Position numbers and translations under genes: made by a program. The notes beneath the pieces are model-generated. The model was not told the DNA's origin. It did not search any database and was given only the letters and a program-made list of their open reading frames with translations. DNA of 64,000 nucleotides, taken from contig JAGTRC010000006.1 of assembly GCA_018396725.1 (NCBI GenBank), forward strand, positions 22,958 to 86,957. The letters are read 5' to 3'. Shown piece after piece: positions 52,350 through 61,631 of this stretch. The DNA comes from Candidatus Bathyarchaeota archaeon (GTDB lineage: Archaea > Thermoproteota > Bathyarchaeia > 40CM-2-53-6 > DTGE01). Position 1 is the stretch's first letter. The number at the start of each line of letters is the position of its first letter.

Positions 52350-52450
52350 TCGCAGGTTCGTATCCGCCTCCACCGGCCAGCCCTCCCCATCGAACCCGGC
52401 TGAGATGGAGCCGTTTTAAAGGGGGGCTAGCCCCGGCAGGGAAGCTTGCT

Positions 52451-53278
52451 TTAAACCTTATGGATAACCGTGGCTTTGCCCGCGTGGATCTCCAGTGTTC
52501 CATCCGGGAGCCTCTTGGCTTTAGCGTTGAGGACCAGCAGGGTCTCCCCCTGTCTAAATTTTAGGAGCTCCTCAGCCCTCTCATCCCATGCGACTAGGAC
52601 GGCTCTCGCCGATCCATCTGAGACCCTGACCCTTGATATCTTCCCTTCCCCTCCATCCCTCCTGGCGAAGGCCCTCGCCTGGGGGGCTTCATCCACGCGG
52701 CATTCCAGGTTGACGCCTCCATCCCCCGCATCCCTTAGAGGGGTCACGTAGTCCCTTAGGCTTGGCAGCTTAGGCGCCTCATCTTCCGGCACTAGATGGA
52801 CCATGCCCCTCCCCCCCACATGGACCTCCAGGTCGCCCCCAAGTCCCACCCGGGTGTATCCATGGACTACCTTCAAGATCCTGTCCAGGAGCTTCCCTTG
52901 AAGGCTTAACTCCGCGATCTCCACGGCTGGATCCCATAATATGCAGACAATCTCCCCGCTGTCGTCGGCTAGGAGCATCCTGAGCAGGGATCCCTCCCCT
53001 CCAGCGGGCCTCTTAAACCTCTTCAGGGGCCAAACGGTTATAACCCGACCAATAACGGTCACATCGGATAATCCATGGACGAGGCTGCCCAATGGGACCG
53101 CCTCTCTAATCCTATCTCCCTCAAGCTCCACGGAGAGGTCCTGAGCCACGAGATGGGCCGCCCCTTCATCCGAGAGGAACCCGAGATACTCCCTCTTCTT
53201 CTCCTCTATAAGCCTCCTTAGATGATCCTCGCCTAATCCATCCTTCGCCTTCAATATATGCCTGATGAGGTCGTCCAG
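52451..53278 (-). CDS. RPA-like single-stranded DNA-binding protein with two OB folds; probable CTG start
   Basis: A helical N-terminus (EEKKREYLGFLSDEGAAHLV) is followed by OB fold 1 (about VTVIGRVITVWPLKRFKR ... LLADDSGEIVCILWDP) and OB fold 2 (GKISRVRVSDGSARAVLVAW ... LEIHAGKATVIHKV). This is the archaeal RPA1 layout, for replication and repair. The first usual start is TTG 53254 (MKAKDG). The frame just upstream reads LDDLIRHILKAKDGLGEDHL, which fits the family N-terminal helix and would start at CTG 53278. A near-palindromic TATA region (GGCTATAAATATAGCC, 53331-53346) lies upstream. Confidence 0.85.
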   Translation of the reverse strand: MDDLIRHILKAKDGLGEDHLRRLIEEKKREYLGFLSDEGAAHLVAQDLSVELEGDRIREAVPLGSLVHGLSDVTVIGRVITVWPLKRFKRPAGGEGSLLRMLLADDSGEIVCILWDPAVEIAELSLQGKLLDRILKVVHGYTRVGLGGDLEVHVGGRGMVHLVPEDEAPKLPSLRDYVTPLRDAGDGGVNLECRVDEAPQARAFARRDGGEGKISRVRVSDGSARAVLVAWDERAEELLKFRQGETLLVLNAKAKRLPDGTLEIHAGKATVIHKV

Positions 53279-53869
53279 CCGACCCAGGGGGAACCACCCC
53301 CGCCCCCAGCTAAATAACCTAGACTAGCCAGGCTATAAATATAGCCTGCTTTAGAGGCCATTCCTCGAATAGGAGATGAGCCTTGAAAGCTTCGAAATGG
53401 TCTAGGCAATCTATTGGCCTGCTATACTTATTTTTTCCTTGAGCCTTTTATCAGCCCATAGTTAGTCGGTCGAGCTTTCCCTAATGGTTATATGCTGGTT
53501 AAATTCGGAGGGTTCTACCGCGAGGCCTCTGAAGAATTGATTCTCCTCCATACATCCTTGAACCATCAGTGTACTCTTAAAGATCGATTGCGGAGCTTAA
53601 ACGCGAACTGAAGCAGGAATCAGCGCTCGTTGTTAAGTCAGCAGTTATTATTGATGCGATTCAGCGAAATGCGCTATATGTGATCGGAGAATAAAAATTT
53701 CTGAAGCCTACTTGGGGATAAGAATACTCTCTACGAAGACAAGCCCCATGCGAACCATGCTATTATGGGGATGAAAGCTTGTGCAACGGTTTTCTATGGC
53801 AGCAATGGAACGCCTTACTTTGCAGGATTTAAATTTTAAACTCCCAAGTAAGTTCTATGGTTACTCAGG
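53279..53869. other. Gene-free spacer with promoters
   Basis: About 590 bases. It holds the near-palindrome GGCTATAAATATAGCC at 53331-53346 (TATA region of the RPA-like gene) and GATTTAAATTTTAAA at 53826-53840 (TATA region of the YbaK-like gene, 30 bases before its GTG). Between them only short broken frames are seen. Confidence 0.4.
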
Positions 53870-54328
53870 GTGCTGGTTAAATTGGGGGAGGGTTTAGAAG
53901 CTTTGGTTCAGAGGCTGGGCGGGGTGCTCTTAAAGTTCGATAAGCCTGTTAGGACCGTAGGTGAGGCTGTCGAGGCTTCAGGGGCGAACCTAAGGCAAGT
54001 GGTGAAGTCCATACTGTTCATGACGGGGAAAGGGCCCGTCCTAGTTATGGTTGATGGCGGATCAAGGGTGGACTTGGATAAGCTCTCCGGGATCCTAGGC
54101 CCTGTAAGGCTCGCCACCGCGAGGGAGGTTGAAGAGATAACTGGCTTCAAGGTGGGGGCTGTTCCACCGATAGGGGTTAAGGTGAGGACCATAATGGATC
54201 CCAAAGTTCTAGAGAATAAGTACGTTATAGGTGGGGGAGGAGACATCGATAGGCTCCTAAGCATAGATCCGAGGAAGATCCTGGAGTATCAGGGGGCGGA
54301 GATATTAGACGTTAAGGAGGAGGGGTGA
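53870..54328 (+). CDS. YbaK/ProX-type aminoacyl-tRNA deacylase domain protein
   Basis: The 152-residue single-domain protein has VVKSILFMTGKGPVLVMVDG (with the conserved lysine), LATAREVEEITGFKVGAVPP, and YVIGGGGDIDRLLSIDPRK. This is the pattern of trans-editing deacylases that hydrolyse mischarged Cys/Ala/Pro-tRNA. The start is GTG at 53870. It stands alone, so specificity is open. Confidence 0.9.
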   Translation: MLVKLGEGLEALVQRLGGVLLKFDKPVRTVGEAVEASGANLRQVVKSILFMTGKGPVLVMVDGGSRVDLDKLSGILGPVRLATAREVEEITGFKVGAVPPIGVKVRTIMDPKVLENKYVIGGGGDIDRLLSIDPRKILEYQGAEILDVKEEG

Positions 54329-54496
54329 ATTTTAAGGCCACGCCTCGATCCATGCTCATTTCATTCGCATGTCGACCGTGACCCTGAGGCCTCGGGAAAT
54401 CGAGGCGAAGGAGGATTCGAGCGATGTGGTGTGGAGCATCCATAAAGGATAGGTTACTGATCGATCACGGGATTGGATCCTTCCCTTCCCGGGATG

Positions 54497-55954
54497 TCAG
54501 CCTTTGGTGACGCCTATAGGCTTTAGGCGGGCTACCTTGGTGGCTATTCCCACGTGGTGGCTGACCTCTGCTACCCTATCCACATCCTTATAGGCGTCAG
54601 GGGCCTCCTCGCTTATCACGGCCATGCTGGCCGCCCTGATCGATACGCCCTGGGCTTCGAGGGATCTCTTAACCTCGTTTCCCCAGAACCTCTTCTTCGC
54701 GGCTGCCCTGCTCAGCACTCTCCCGGCTCCGTGAGCCGTGGAGCCGAAGCTTACCTCCATGCTCTTCTCGGTTCCAACCAGGATCCACGAGCTTGTCCCC
54801 ATGCTGCCCGGTATGAGGACGGGCTGTCCCACCCGGCGGTACTCGGCGGGTATGCTCGGATGATCCGGGGGGAAGGCCCTCGTGGCGCCTTTGCGATGCA
54901 CGCATACCTTAACCCTTTTACCGTCGATCGTATGCTCCTCTATCTTCGCTATGTTGTGGGCCACGTCGTAGACCAGGTGCATCCCTAGGGAGTCGGCTGA
55001 GGTTTTTAAAACCTTCTCGAAAGCCTCCCTGGTCCAATGGGTTATCATCTGCCTATTAGCCCACGCGAAGTTGCATGCGGCGGCCATGGCCGGCATGTAA
55101 TCCTCCGCCTCAGGGCTCTTAATGGGGGCGCATGCGAGCTGTCTATCCGGCAGTTTCAGCCCATATTTCTGAACAGCCCTCTCCATAACCCTTATATAAT
55201 CGTCGCAGACCTGATGCCCGAAGCCCCTGCTCCCAGTGTGGACCAGAACCACTATTTGGCCCTCCCCGCTTAGACCCAGGGTCTCCGCAGCCCTCCTATC
55301 GTAGATCTTTTCAACAACGTCTATCTCCAGGAAATGGTTTCCGCTCCCCAGGCTGCCGAGCTGGGGGGCCCCCCTGGCCTTAGCCGTACTGGAGACTTTA
55401 TCCGGGTTCGCACCCTCCATGCAGCCGTTTTCCTCGCAGCGCTCGGCATCCTCATCCCATCCATAACCCTGATCTATAGCCCATCTCACCCCTTCTACCA
55501 CAACCCTCTCCAGCTCCGATGATGAAACTCTCACCTTGCCGCGGCTTCCAAGACCCGAAGGAATATACGTGAACAAAGTATCCAGTAGTTTAGGGAGGAT
55601 GGGAGCCACATCCTTCTCGGAGAGATCAGTCCTTATCAGGCGCGCGCCACAGTTTATGTCGTATCCTACTCCTCCTGGGCTTACAACCCCTTCCTCCAGG
55701 TCTGTGGCAGCCACCCCCCCGATGGGGAAGCCGTAGCCTTCATGGCCGTCGGGCAAAGTTATAGCCCATTTATAGATCCCTGGGAGATGCGCGACATTAG
55801 CGCACTGCTCAAGGGTCATATCAGACCTCATCTTCTCGAGGAGCTCCTCGTCAGCGTATACCCGACCGGGAACCCTCATCCCAGGCTTATAATCCATCGG
55901 GATCTCCCATACATACCTGTCTACCTGCCTCAAAGGAACCCTTCCAGAGCTCAA
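54497..55954 (-). CDS. rtcB: RtcB RNA ligase (tRNA-splicing ligase)
   Basis: The 485-residue protein joins 2',3'-cyclic phosphate and 5'-OH RNA ends with GTP and Mn2+. Motifs are LPDGHEGYGFPIGGVAA, GGVGYDINCGARL (metal aspartate and cysteine), GSLGSGNHFLEI, HTGSRGFGHQ and STAHGAGRVLSR with the histidine that forms the GMP adduct. No intein is present. The start is TTG at 55954. It would splice the intron-containing tRNAs of this archaeon. No archease gene is adjacent. Confidence 0.96.
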   Translation of the reverse strand: MSSGRVPLRQVDRYVWEIPMDYKPGMRVPGRVYADEELLEKMRSDMTLEQCANVAHLPGIYKWAITLPDGHEGYGFPIGGVAATDLEEGVVSPGGVGYDINCGARLIRTDLSEKDVAPILPKLLDTLFTYIPSGLGSRGKVRVSSSELERVVVEGVRWAIDQGYGWDEDAERCEENGCMEGANPDKVSSTAKARGAPQLGSLGSGNHFLEIDVVEKIYDRRAAETLGLSGEGQIVVLVHTGSRGFGHQVCDDYIRVMERAVQKYGLKLPDRQLACAPIKSPEAEDYMPAMAAACNFAWANRQMITHWTREAFEKVLKTSADSLGMHLVYDVAHNIAKIEEHTIDGKRVKVCVHRKGATRAFPPDHPSIPAEYRRVGQPVLIPGSMGTSSWILVGTEKSMEVSFGSTAHGAGRVLSRAAAKKRFWGNEVKRSLEAQGVSIRAASMAVISEEAPDAYKDVDRVAEVSHHVGIATKVARLKPIGVTKG

Positions 55955-56096
55955 CTAAACCAACCCCATGAAGTATTAGGTCAACCCTGTAATTAACATA
56001 ATCGGTTTGATCATTGTGGTGAGGCCCACCGCCGCCCCCAGCCCCGAACCTGGGTATACCCCCACATCCCTAGCCTCGCCGAAGCCGCTACGACGC

Positions 56097-56323
56097 CTAT
56101 CCCAACCCCATTAACCACCCTCCAACTATTATCCACAGGATCGCATACAAGATATATCTCACAGCGTATTGGAACGACTTACCCCATGGGAACTCTACAA
56201 CGCCGTGTTGAGGCCTCTCCACACCGGGAGGAGGGGGCGGCTCGGCAGTTAACTTCACGCCGCAATAAGGACAATAAACAGCGTCGGAGGTACCTCCCCA
56301 CCGCATTTAAGACAGAAAGGCAT
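56097..56323 (-). pseudogene. Small zinc-ribbon membrane protein, apparently frameshifted
   Basis: ATG at 56323 begins MPFCLKCGGEV (first zinc CxxC), but the frame then reads PPTLFIVLIAA and stops. One base over, SDAVYCPYCGVKLTAEP (second CxxC) continues through a proline linker to one C-terminal membrane helix, RYILYAILWIIVGGWLMGLG. Together this is the common archaeal zinc-ribbon plus transmembrane architecture. A 1-base change near GTACCTCC (about 56286-56295) would restore it. Alternatively translation starts at the second-frame ATG 56306, lacking the first CxxC. Confidence 0.6.
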
Positions 56324-56489
56324 AAACCCCACCGACTCTACCTCTCCGCAATTTAGTATAAAAGATTAAAGCCTCAAATCCTCAGATAATCCGCGTCGAT
56401 GAGGCCCCTCGAATGGAAGCCGTCTCCCACGATTCCTTTCTTTTTTTTAAAAAAAAAGAATTGATATATAGGAGATGGGTGGTTCCCGC

Positions 56490-57962
56490 TTATGCTCTAC
56501 GCCTCCTTTTAGCAATGGCCAGTACGATGCCTAGCAGTCCCGCTAAGGCGACATATGGAGCTAGTATCATGAGTTTGCCCGCAGGCTTGAAGGCGCCGCC
56601 GACGGGGGTGCTGGGTCTAGACGGCGGAGGAGGCGGGGAATTCCCGAAATGGTTATCGAGGCTCTCATAAGGTCCATCGGCGTCCGCCTTCAAGATTATA
56701 GGTCCTATCAGCGTCGGCGTGGTCGCATAACTCCCCGGAGGCTCCTCTATCTTGACGTAGAATACGTAGGTTCCTTCTCCATCTACGCCACCTTTCGGGT
56801 CTACCTCATCTAGGTTGAAGCAGTAGCTTCCCCTAAGCCCGTTCTCGCCGCTGTAGAGGGGATTACCCTCAGGCGTAGGATAAGTAAAATTGCCAGGGTA
56901 GTAATCCTCTGCTTTCGTAATTTTGTCTGGGCCCAGGAGAGTTATCTTGACTCCAGGCTCCACCCATACATTATCTGATATTAGGCCTATGCCATGCTCA
57001 ATCTCAGCGTCAAATATGCCGTTCCTATTGGAATCGTCAAATTTTATACCGCATATATGGAAGGAATATTTTTCTTTGGGAGGATCCTCCAGAGGTTTCT
57101 GGTGGACCATCTTATTACCTTTCGCGAATGCATGTATCGTTGGGCCCCTCGTCCAGGAGAGTTGGCTGAAGTTGTGGCCTGTCCCTATATCCTCATCGTA
57201 TGGATCATAGCTATTATGTAAGGGAAGCCAATATTTCATAGGATCTGCGCCTGGAAGCTTTGAATAGTAAAGGTTCATCCTGTTCCCGGATGGGATTACG
57301 CTGATATCTGTCGGATAGTTTCCCGGCGTGTAATGGGCTTCGGTGGATTTGAAGAAAAACCAAAACATCGAGTCCCCAACTACGCCTTGACATTTCATTT
57401 TGACCGTGAGCTTGATGGTTTCCCCAGGCCTTAGGACCCTAAGCCCATCGTTAAATTGGATTTGATCCGTATAGGCGTTCAATGTAGCGTTGGGCGGGCC
57501 TATCTCCCAGGTATATATGTAGACTTTCTGGGTGGTGGAGTAGGGCGAGTAAATAGCGTTGGAGTCTAGGGAGCCGGTAACGGTTCCACTGGTCCTTAAC
57601 GTATTCGTGGGGGAGTATATCTCCCATGTTGCTGTTAGGGGGTCGATCTGGGTGCGGGTAGGGTTAAGGTTCGCCGCTGCGAGGGTGATGTACTGGATCG
57701 TGGAGGCCACATCGCTGGAATCCGCCCCCGCCGTGTTCTTGAAGGTTACGATGACCTCTTCCTCTCCGTATAGGACGAGCACGTTATCTGCTACTGTACC
57801 GGTGGGGGCTCCGATCGATCCGCTGGGAGCTGCATTAGAGGCATCGCACAACGCGATGAAGAGGATGGGTAGGATTAAAACCGCGATTATTATCTTCCCT
57901 TTGGGGCGTGTCATCCCTTTTTCTTCCCTCCTGAGCCGTTTTATCTTTCTTTTTATTTTCAA
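56490..57962 (-). CDS. Secreted cell-surface protein with SdrD-B-like repeat and C-terminal sorting-like anchor
   Basis: The 490-residue protein has a basic N-terminus and signal peptide (IIIAVLILPILFIALCDASNA, possible cleavage after about residue 45). A large beta-rich extracellular region follows. GIKFDDSNRNGIFDAEIEHG is a D-x-N-x-N-G-x-x-D calcium-loop motif like SdrD-B domains. A proline-rich linker (PPPPPSRPSTP) precedes VGGAFKP, the hydrophobic LAPYVALAGLLGIVLAIA and a KRRRRA tail. The tripartite end resembles archaeosortase-type signals. It stands alone, flanked by A+T-rich DNA. Confidence 0.75.
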   Translation of the reverse strand: MKIKRKIKRLRREEKGMTRPKGKIIIAVLILPILFIALCDASNAAPSGSIGAPTGTVADNVLVLYGEEEVIVTFKNTAGADSSDVASTIQYITLAAANLNPTRTQIDPLTATWEIYSPTNTLRTSGTVTGSLDSNAIYSPYSTTQKVYIYTWEIGPPNATLNAYTDQIQFNDGLRVLRPGETIKLTVKMKCQGVVGDSMFWFFFKSTEAHYTPGNYPTDISVIPSGNRMNLYYSKLPGADPMKYWLPLHNSYDPYDEDIGTGHNFSQLSWTRGPTIHAFAKGNKMVHQKPLEDPPKEKYSFHICGIKFDDSNRNGIFDAEIEHGIGLISDNVWVEPGVKITLLGPDKITKAEDYYPGNFTYPTPEGNPLYSGENGLRGSYCFNLDEVDPKGGVDGEGTYVFYVKIEEPPGSYATTPTLIGPIILKADADGPYESLDNHFGNSPPPPPSRPSTPVGGAFKPAGKLMILAPYVALAGLLGIVLAIAKRRRRA

Positions 57963-58764
57963 GGAGAAACTATTTAAGATTTACCATCCGCAGTTAATTT
58001 TATCTGATAATATTATACCCTATTCGATTTAGTGTTTTTAGATTGTTCGAGTTATCTCAGGTTCCTCGCTCTCTTTCCAGACTGCTCAGGCGCTGAGATG
58101 CGTGGGGATAGGCCTACGAGGATCGGGGTATTCCCGGGTCTCATCCTCGCTATTCGGTAATTTCAGGTTCTTCTATGCCTCCAACGCCCCGTGTCCACGC
58201 CTGACTTCGACTCCATGATGGCATGTTGAACCTGAGTTGGCGAGGAGGCTTTCAGTCATAAGACGTTCACTCCCCCTCTTCTTCGCTAAGCCCACTTGTC
58301 CTCTCCTACGAGCCTCATTAGATGCCTTGGGTGGTGGATCGGGCTACTCCTAAAGTCCTAGCTATATCGCCTGGCGTCACGAGGCCCTTCGAAAGCTCAT
58401 TCCGCGACGCGATACAAGCCATGCATATTAACTTCTATTGCGGGGGCTATTGTCCCCTCCAGGGTTTAATTTTAGGCTCCTAAATGGCTGGTCTTCACAG
58501 CGGGAGATGGATAATGCGGAGGGAGGATACAGCGGCGAGACTCCTCAGCGGGATCGGCGCCCCTTGAGGACGGGTTCAGGGCGGATGCATTGGGATCACT
58601 ATGATTAAGGGGCTGAAGGGATTTCAGGGCAGCTTCGGTTGTGGCTTCCGCTTCGCCGGCGCTCCTATTAGGTTCGTGGGTTTTCTGCGATGAATATCTA
58701 TTCGCCTATTTTAGGGGATCGCCGGAGATGAGATATGCGATCTCATAGGCGGGTCGTTGGGCGT
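57963..58764. other. Spacer with a helix-turn-helix scrap
   Basis: About 800 bases without an intact gene. On the minus strand, 58401-58318 reads NELSKGLVTPGDIARTLGVA then RSTTQGI and TAA, the helix-turn-helix pattern of transcription factors or transposase N-termini, with stops on both sides. The rest shows nothing recognisable. Confidence 0.35.
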
Positions 58765-59279
58765 CTAAAGGTTTCGTGGATCTATCCTTATGAGGGAGGG
58801 TATCGCATCGTATACGCCGTCCGTTGAGATTATCGTGTGGTCTTCGACCTGGTTCAAGGCTGTGGCGGCGTAGTAGGCGTCGAAGATGGATCTTAAGCCG
58901 TATTGCCTCATCAGGGCTAGGGCTAAGAGGTCTATTTCGAAAGTGGTCTCCAGGAATTCCAGGTTCTCGATGGATGTGATCGCTGCGGCCCTGCGTATAT
59001 ACTCGTCTAGGCTGACGCCCTCCTCCCTTGAGATATAGTAGAGCTCATGGAGGTACTCCCTGGAGGCGTATACTCTGCCCAGCTCTCCATCGACGATCCT
59101 CCCTACGACCTTTTCGGCGACGGCTTTCAGCCAGTCTTCCCTCTTAATGAAGGCTTCCCCGGCAACGGGATCGTTACGAAGAAGCTTGCGGCCGGTATGA
59201 CTATCGCCTTCACATCCCTTACGCCGATCTCCTTTGGGATCGTCATCCTACCCCTCGCATCCATCTTCACGACGGCCAT
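58765..59279 (-). pseudogene. VapBC operon with a fusion deletion (AbrB antitoxin head joined to PIN toxin)
   Basis: ATG at 59279 begins MAVVKMDARGRMTIPKEIGV, an AbrB-type VapB, and reaches FVTIPLPGKP before running into TGA. From about 59165 another frame reads AFIKREDWLKAVAEKVVGRI to LRSIFDAYYAATALN, HTIISTDGVYDAI and TAG 58765-58767, a PIN toxin nearly complete except for its first dozen or so residues. The antitoxin C-terminal half and toxin N-terminus have been deleted and the frames do not match. It is the sister of the 21.8-22.5 kb module. Confidence 0.72.
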
Positions 59280-59875
59280 AAATCCTATCCCTGACTAATG
59301 GAATTATCCTTTAAATATTAATTTCACCCACATTTCATTAAGAATCCCGTTAAAGCCTATAGATGAACATCCACCTCACCATGAGGATCTACACAATAGG
59401 TTTCATGCTTAGACATCCACTCGATGTATATAATTACTTGTGCATAGCCAGGCGTACCTGATGGACAGGGAGGGGAGAAGCCTAGGGCGATAGGCGCTGG
59501 CATCCGTTATCGAGCAGGACATCCCCAAGGATCCTTGAGGAGAAGGCGGCGAATGAGGAGGTTGAAACCTGCCGTCTGCACTGCCCATACGTGTGGGTAG
59601 CCCCCACCGTCATGAGGACCACGGCTCGAACATAAAATTTGGCGAGTCCTCGAGGGGTTGGAGCAAATAGGGTTGAGCCTTGAGAGATCGAGCGGGCATC
59701 AGAGGCGGGATTTCCCGATTTTACGGACTTCGATAGGGGAGGATGTGCGAAGGCGTAAAGAGATACAAATGATGTAAAAGGTTACTAGGGTTTCGAGGAT
59801 TTATCGAATGGTTGTCCTCATTATTTCATTATTTGGAATGTTTAAACGAATGTTTAACCATTAATTCGAGGCTTC
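59280..59875. other. Spacer with the promoter of the dead vapBC
   Basis: About 600 bases. A TATA-like TAATATTTAA (minus strand) lies at 59311-59320, about 32 bases upstream of the decayed vapB start, so the promoter outlived the genes. No intact gene is seen elsewhere in it. Confidence 0.4.
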
Positions 59876-60239
59876 ATGAAGACTATAACCATCAGAGACG
59901 AAGTCCAAGTCCATAGGAAACTACTGTAGATTAAGAGGGAGAAAAGCTTTAGCCAGCTTTTTGAAAGATTTGTGGAGAGCGTGAGCCTCCTTGACATCCT
60001 AGGGAGGCTTTGTGAAATTCAAGGATGAGGATAAGGAGAAGATGCTTTTAGAAATCCGTGCCCTGAGGCTGGGTGCAGCCATGGTGACACTTGGTATAGA
60101 CATTCAAATATTAGATAGGAGAGCTGAGAAGGAGAGTGAAGCCTTAGGGAGGCTTCTTAGAAGCGGCGAGGACATAGGCACAACGGTTACAAGCCTCCAT
60201 GAAATGCTCTTCATCCGATTTGGGAGGCTTCACCACTAA
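59876..60239 (+). pseudogene. VapBC remnant (VapB with stop and frameshift, toxin truncated)
   Basis: ATG 59876 begins MKTITIRDEVQVHRKLL, the start of the VapB family that pairs with PIN toxins. A TAG interrupts, then IKREKSFSQLFERFVES continues. After a frame change KFKDEDKEKMLLEIRALR, the antitoxin tail, runs straight into MVTLGIDIQILDRRAEKESE and SGEDIGTTVTSLHEMLF, a PIN N-terminus. It then stops at 60239, losing about 80 toxin residues. Confidence 0.65.
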
Positions 60240-60259
60240 CCCAAGCCCCCGATTAGCCT

Positions 60260-60664
60260 TTAGCCGTAGGAGCGAAAAGGAGAAGGGAGACGGAGGTCCA
60301 TGAACCCCACAACGGTTGAACCAACCCGCGATTTCATTGAATCAGCCTCTCTCATCGAAGCGGGGTGGACTTGTATTGGAATGTTGAAGCCTACTAAAAG
60401 CTTTTCAACTAAGCTGACCCTTTTGTCTACGTAATGCATTAAATCTTCGAATCGTCCATTGACATCATCGAACCTCTTGTTGACGTCTTCGAAGTGTTTC
60501 TCCGTGAACTCCATCAGCATTCTTATATCATCTTTCGTGGCGAATCTATCCCATGGGGCGAGCCTAATCATTAAGCTGGTTAGGACGTTGGGCCTCTCCT
60601 CCGGGGCTTCAGCTATCACCTCAGGATGCCGCTTAATAACTGCTAAAATCTCCTCTTCGCTCAA
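60260..60664 (-). CDS. Coiled-coil protein of unknown function (archaeal DUF3782-like N-terminus)
   Basis: The 134-residue protein begins SEEEILAVIKRHPEVIAEAP, then ATKDDIRMLMEFTEKHFEDV and NKRFDDVNGRFEDLMHYVDK, a heptad coiled coil seen in archaeal proteins that often carry a C-terminal nuclease-like domain. After LVEKLLVGFNIPI the sequence changes character and ends, so the C-terminus may be lost or altered. The start is TTG at 60664. Confidence 0.5.
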   Translation of the reverse strand: MSEEEILAVIKRHPEVIAEAPEERPNVLTSLMIRLAPWDRFATKDDIRMLMEFTEKHFEDVNKRFDDVNGRFEDLMHYVDKRVSLVEKLLVGFNIPIQVHPASMREADSMKSRVGSTVVGFMDLRLPSPFRSYG

Positions 60665-60858
60665 ATACTTTAACCTAAGCTGAGAGTCGAAGCAGCTGTT
60701 ATTTAAGGTTAATCCTGGCGAGAAGGATACTGGCGGGTAGGACCATTAGGAGGGCGTCATCCTATAAACCCCTAAATCCTAAATATTTAACGGCTTTGCT
60801 GGGCACGTCCCTATCCTAACGACATCTTAGTATATCTTCAATCCTAATAAAGTAATCC

Positions 60859-60869
60859 TTTTATTTATG
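60859..60869 (+). promoter_or_regulatory. TATA box of the HTH-MNT/HEPN operon
   Basis: TTTTATTTATG lies 19-29 bases before ATG 60888, implying a leaderless transcript. Confidence 0.55.
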
Positions 60870-60887
60870 TGAACTATTTATTAACCT

Positions 60888-61631
60888 ATGTGGATCCCGA
60901 GGTGGATTGGTGAACCCTACGCACGGCTTTACGGGGAGTTCCAGTTAAGGGTTTTCAGGTTTGAGGATGCATTAAAGGTCCTTTCAGCCAGCAACGCTGG
61001 TATGGCTAAAGCCGTTTTCAGCAGACTTCATAAGGAATCTTTACTGGCCGTCTTTAAGAGGAGTAGGCCTAGGCTGTACAGGTTGATGGATCCTGAAACC
61101 TTCATCGCCCTGGCTTCGGGTAAAATTAAAAAGGTGGTCATCCCTCAAGAAACGTACTTGAACCTCATCTACGGCTGCTGTAAAGCCTTAATGGGATGCA
61201 TCGCCTTAACGTCGCTGGCGGTTTACGGTTCTGTGGCCAGGGGGACCGCGGGCAATACCAGCGACCTCGATCTACTCGTCGTCTCGGATGATTTTAAAGG
61301 GACGCTGGGCAAAAGGATCGAATCCCTGATGGAGACCGTTAAGGAGAGGGTAGAGCCCGAGGTCGAGTTCCTCAGGGAGAACGGCATCCATACATTTCTA
61401 AGCCTGTACCCCTTAAAGAGTCGCGAGGTGGAGAGGCTGCCGCTGATCATGCTGGATATGGTGGACGACGCGAAAATAGTATATGACAAGGATGGCTTCC
61501 TGGAGAGGCAGCTCCTGAAGCTTAAACTAAAGCTCCTGGAGCTCGGGGCTAAAAGGGTACATGTTGGAAGAGATAGATGGTACTGGGATCTATGCCCCAA
61601 CTATAAGCCATTGGAAGCTGCTCTGATATGA
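60888..61631 (+). CDS. Winged-helix + MNT nucleotidyltransferase protein
   Basis: The 247-residue protein has three parts. An N-terminal HTH-like region (residues about 5-85: RWIGEPYARLYGEFQLRVFR) ends at YRLMDPETFIALASGK. The MNT domain is LAVYGSVARGTAGNTSDLDL (G-S-V-A-R-G...S-D-L-D). The C-terminal helical region ends DRWYWDLCPNYKPLEAALI. The HTH suggests it also acts as transcriptional regulator of its operon. It overlaps the HEPN gene by ATGA. A broken paralogue lies in opposite orientation at 62.6-63.4 kb. Confidence 0.88.
   Translation: MWIPRWIGEPYARLYGEFQLRVFRFEDALKVLSASNAGMAKAVFSRLHKESLLAVFKRSRPRLYRLMDPETFIALASGKIKKVVIPQETYLNLIYGCCKALMGCIALTSLAVYGSVARGTAGNTSDLDLLVVSDDFKGTLGKRIESLMETVKERVEPEVEFLRENGIHTFLSLYPLKSREVERLPLIMLDMVDDAKIVYDKDGFLERQLLKLKLKLLELGAKRVHVGRDRWYWDLCPNYKPLEAALI

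Noticed and set aside
52290..52400. Possible tRNA after alba
   Set aside because: The T-arm-like GGTTCGTATCC lacks the usual A58 and paired stems, and no acceptor or anticodon arm can be formed.
59047..59298. Plus-strand frame at 59.0-59.3 kb
   Set aside because: It is the antisense of the decayed VapBC, whose AbrB and PIN motifs are clear on the minus strand.
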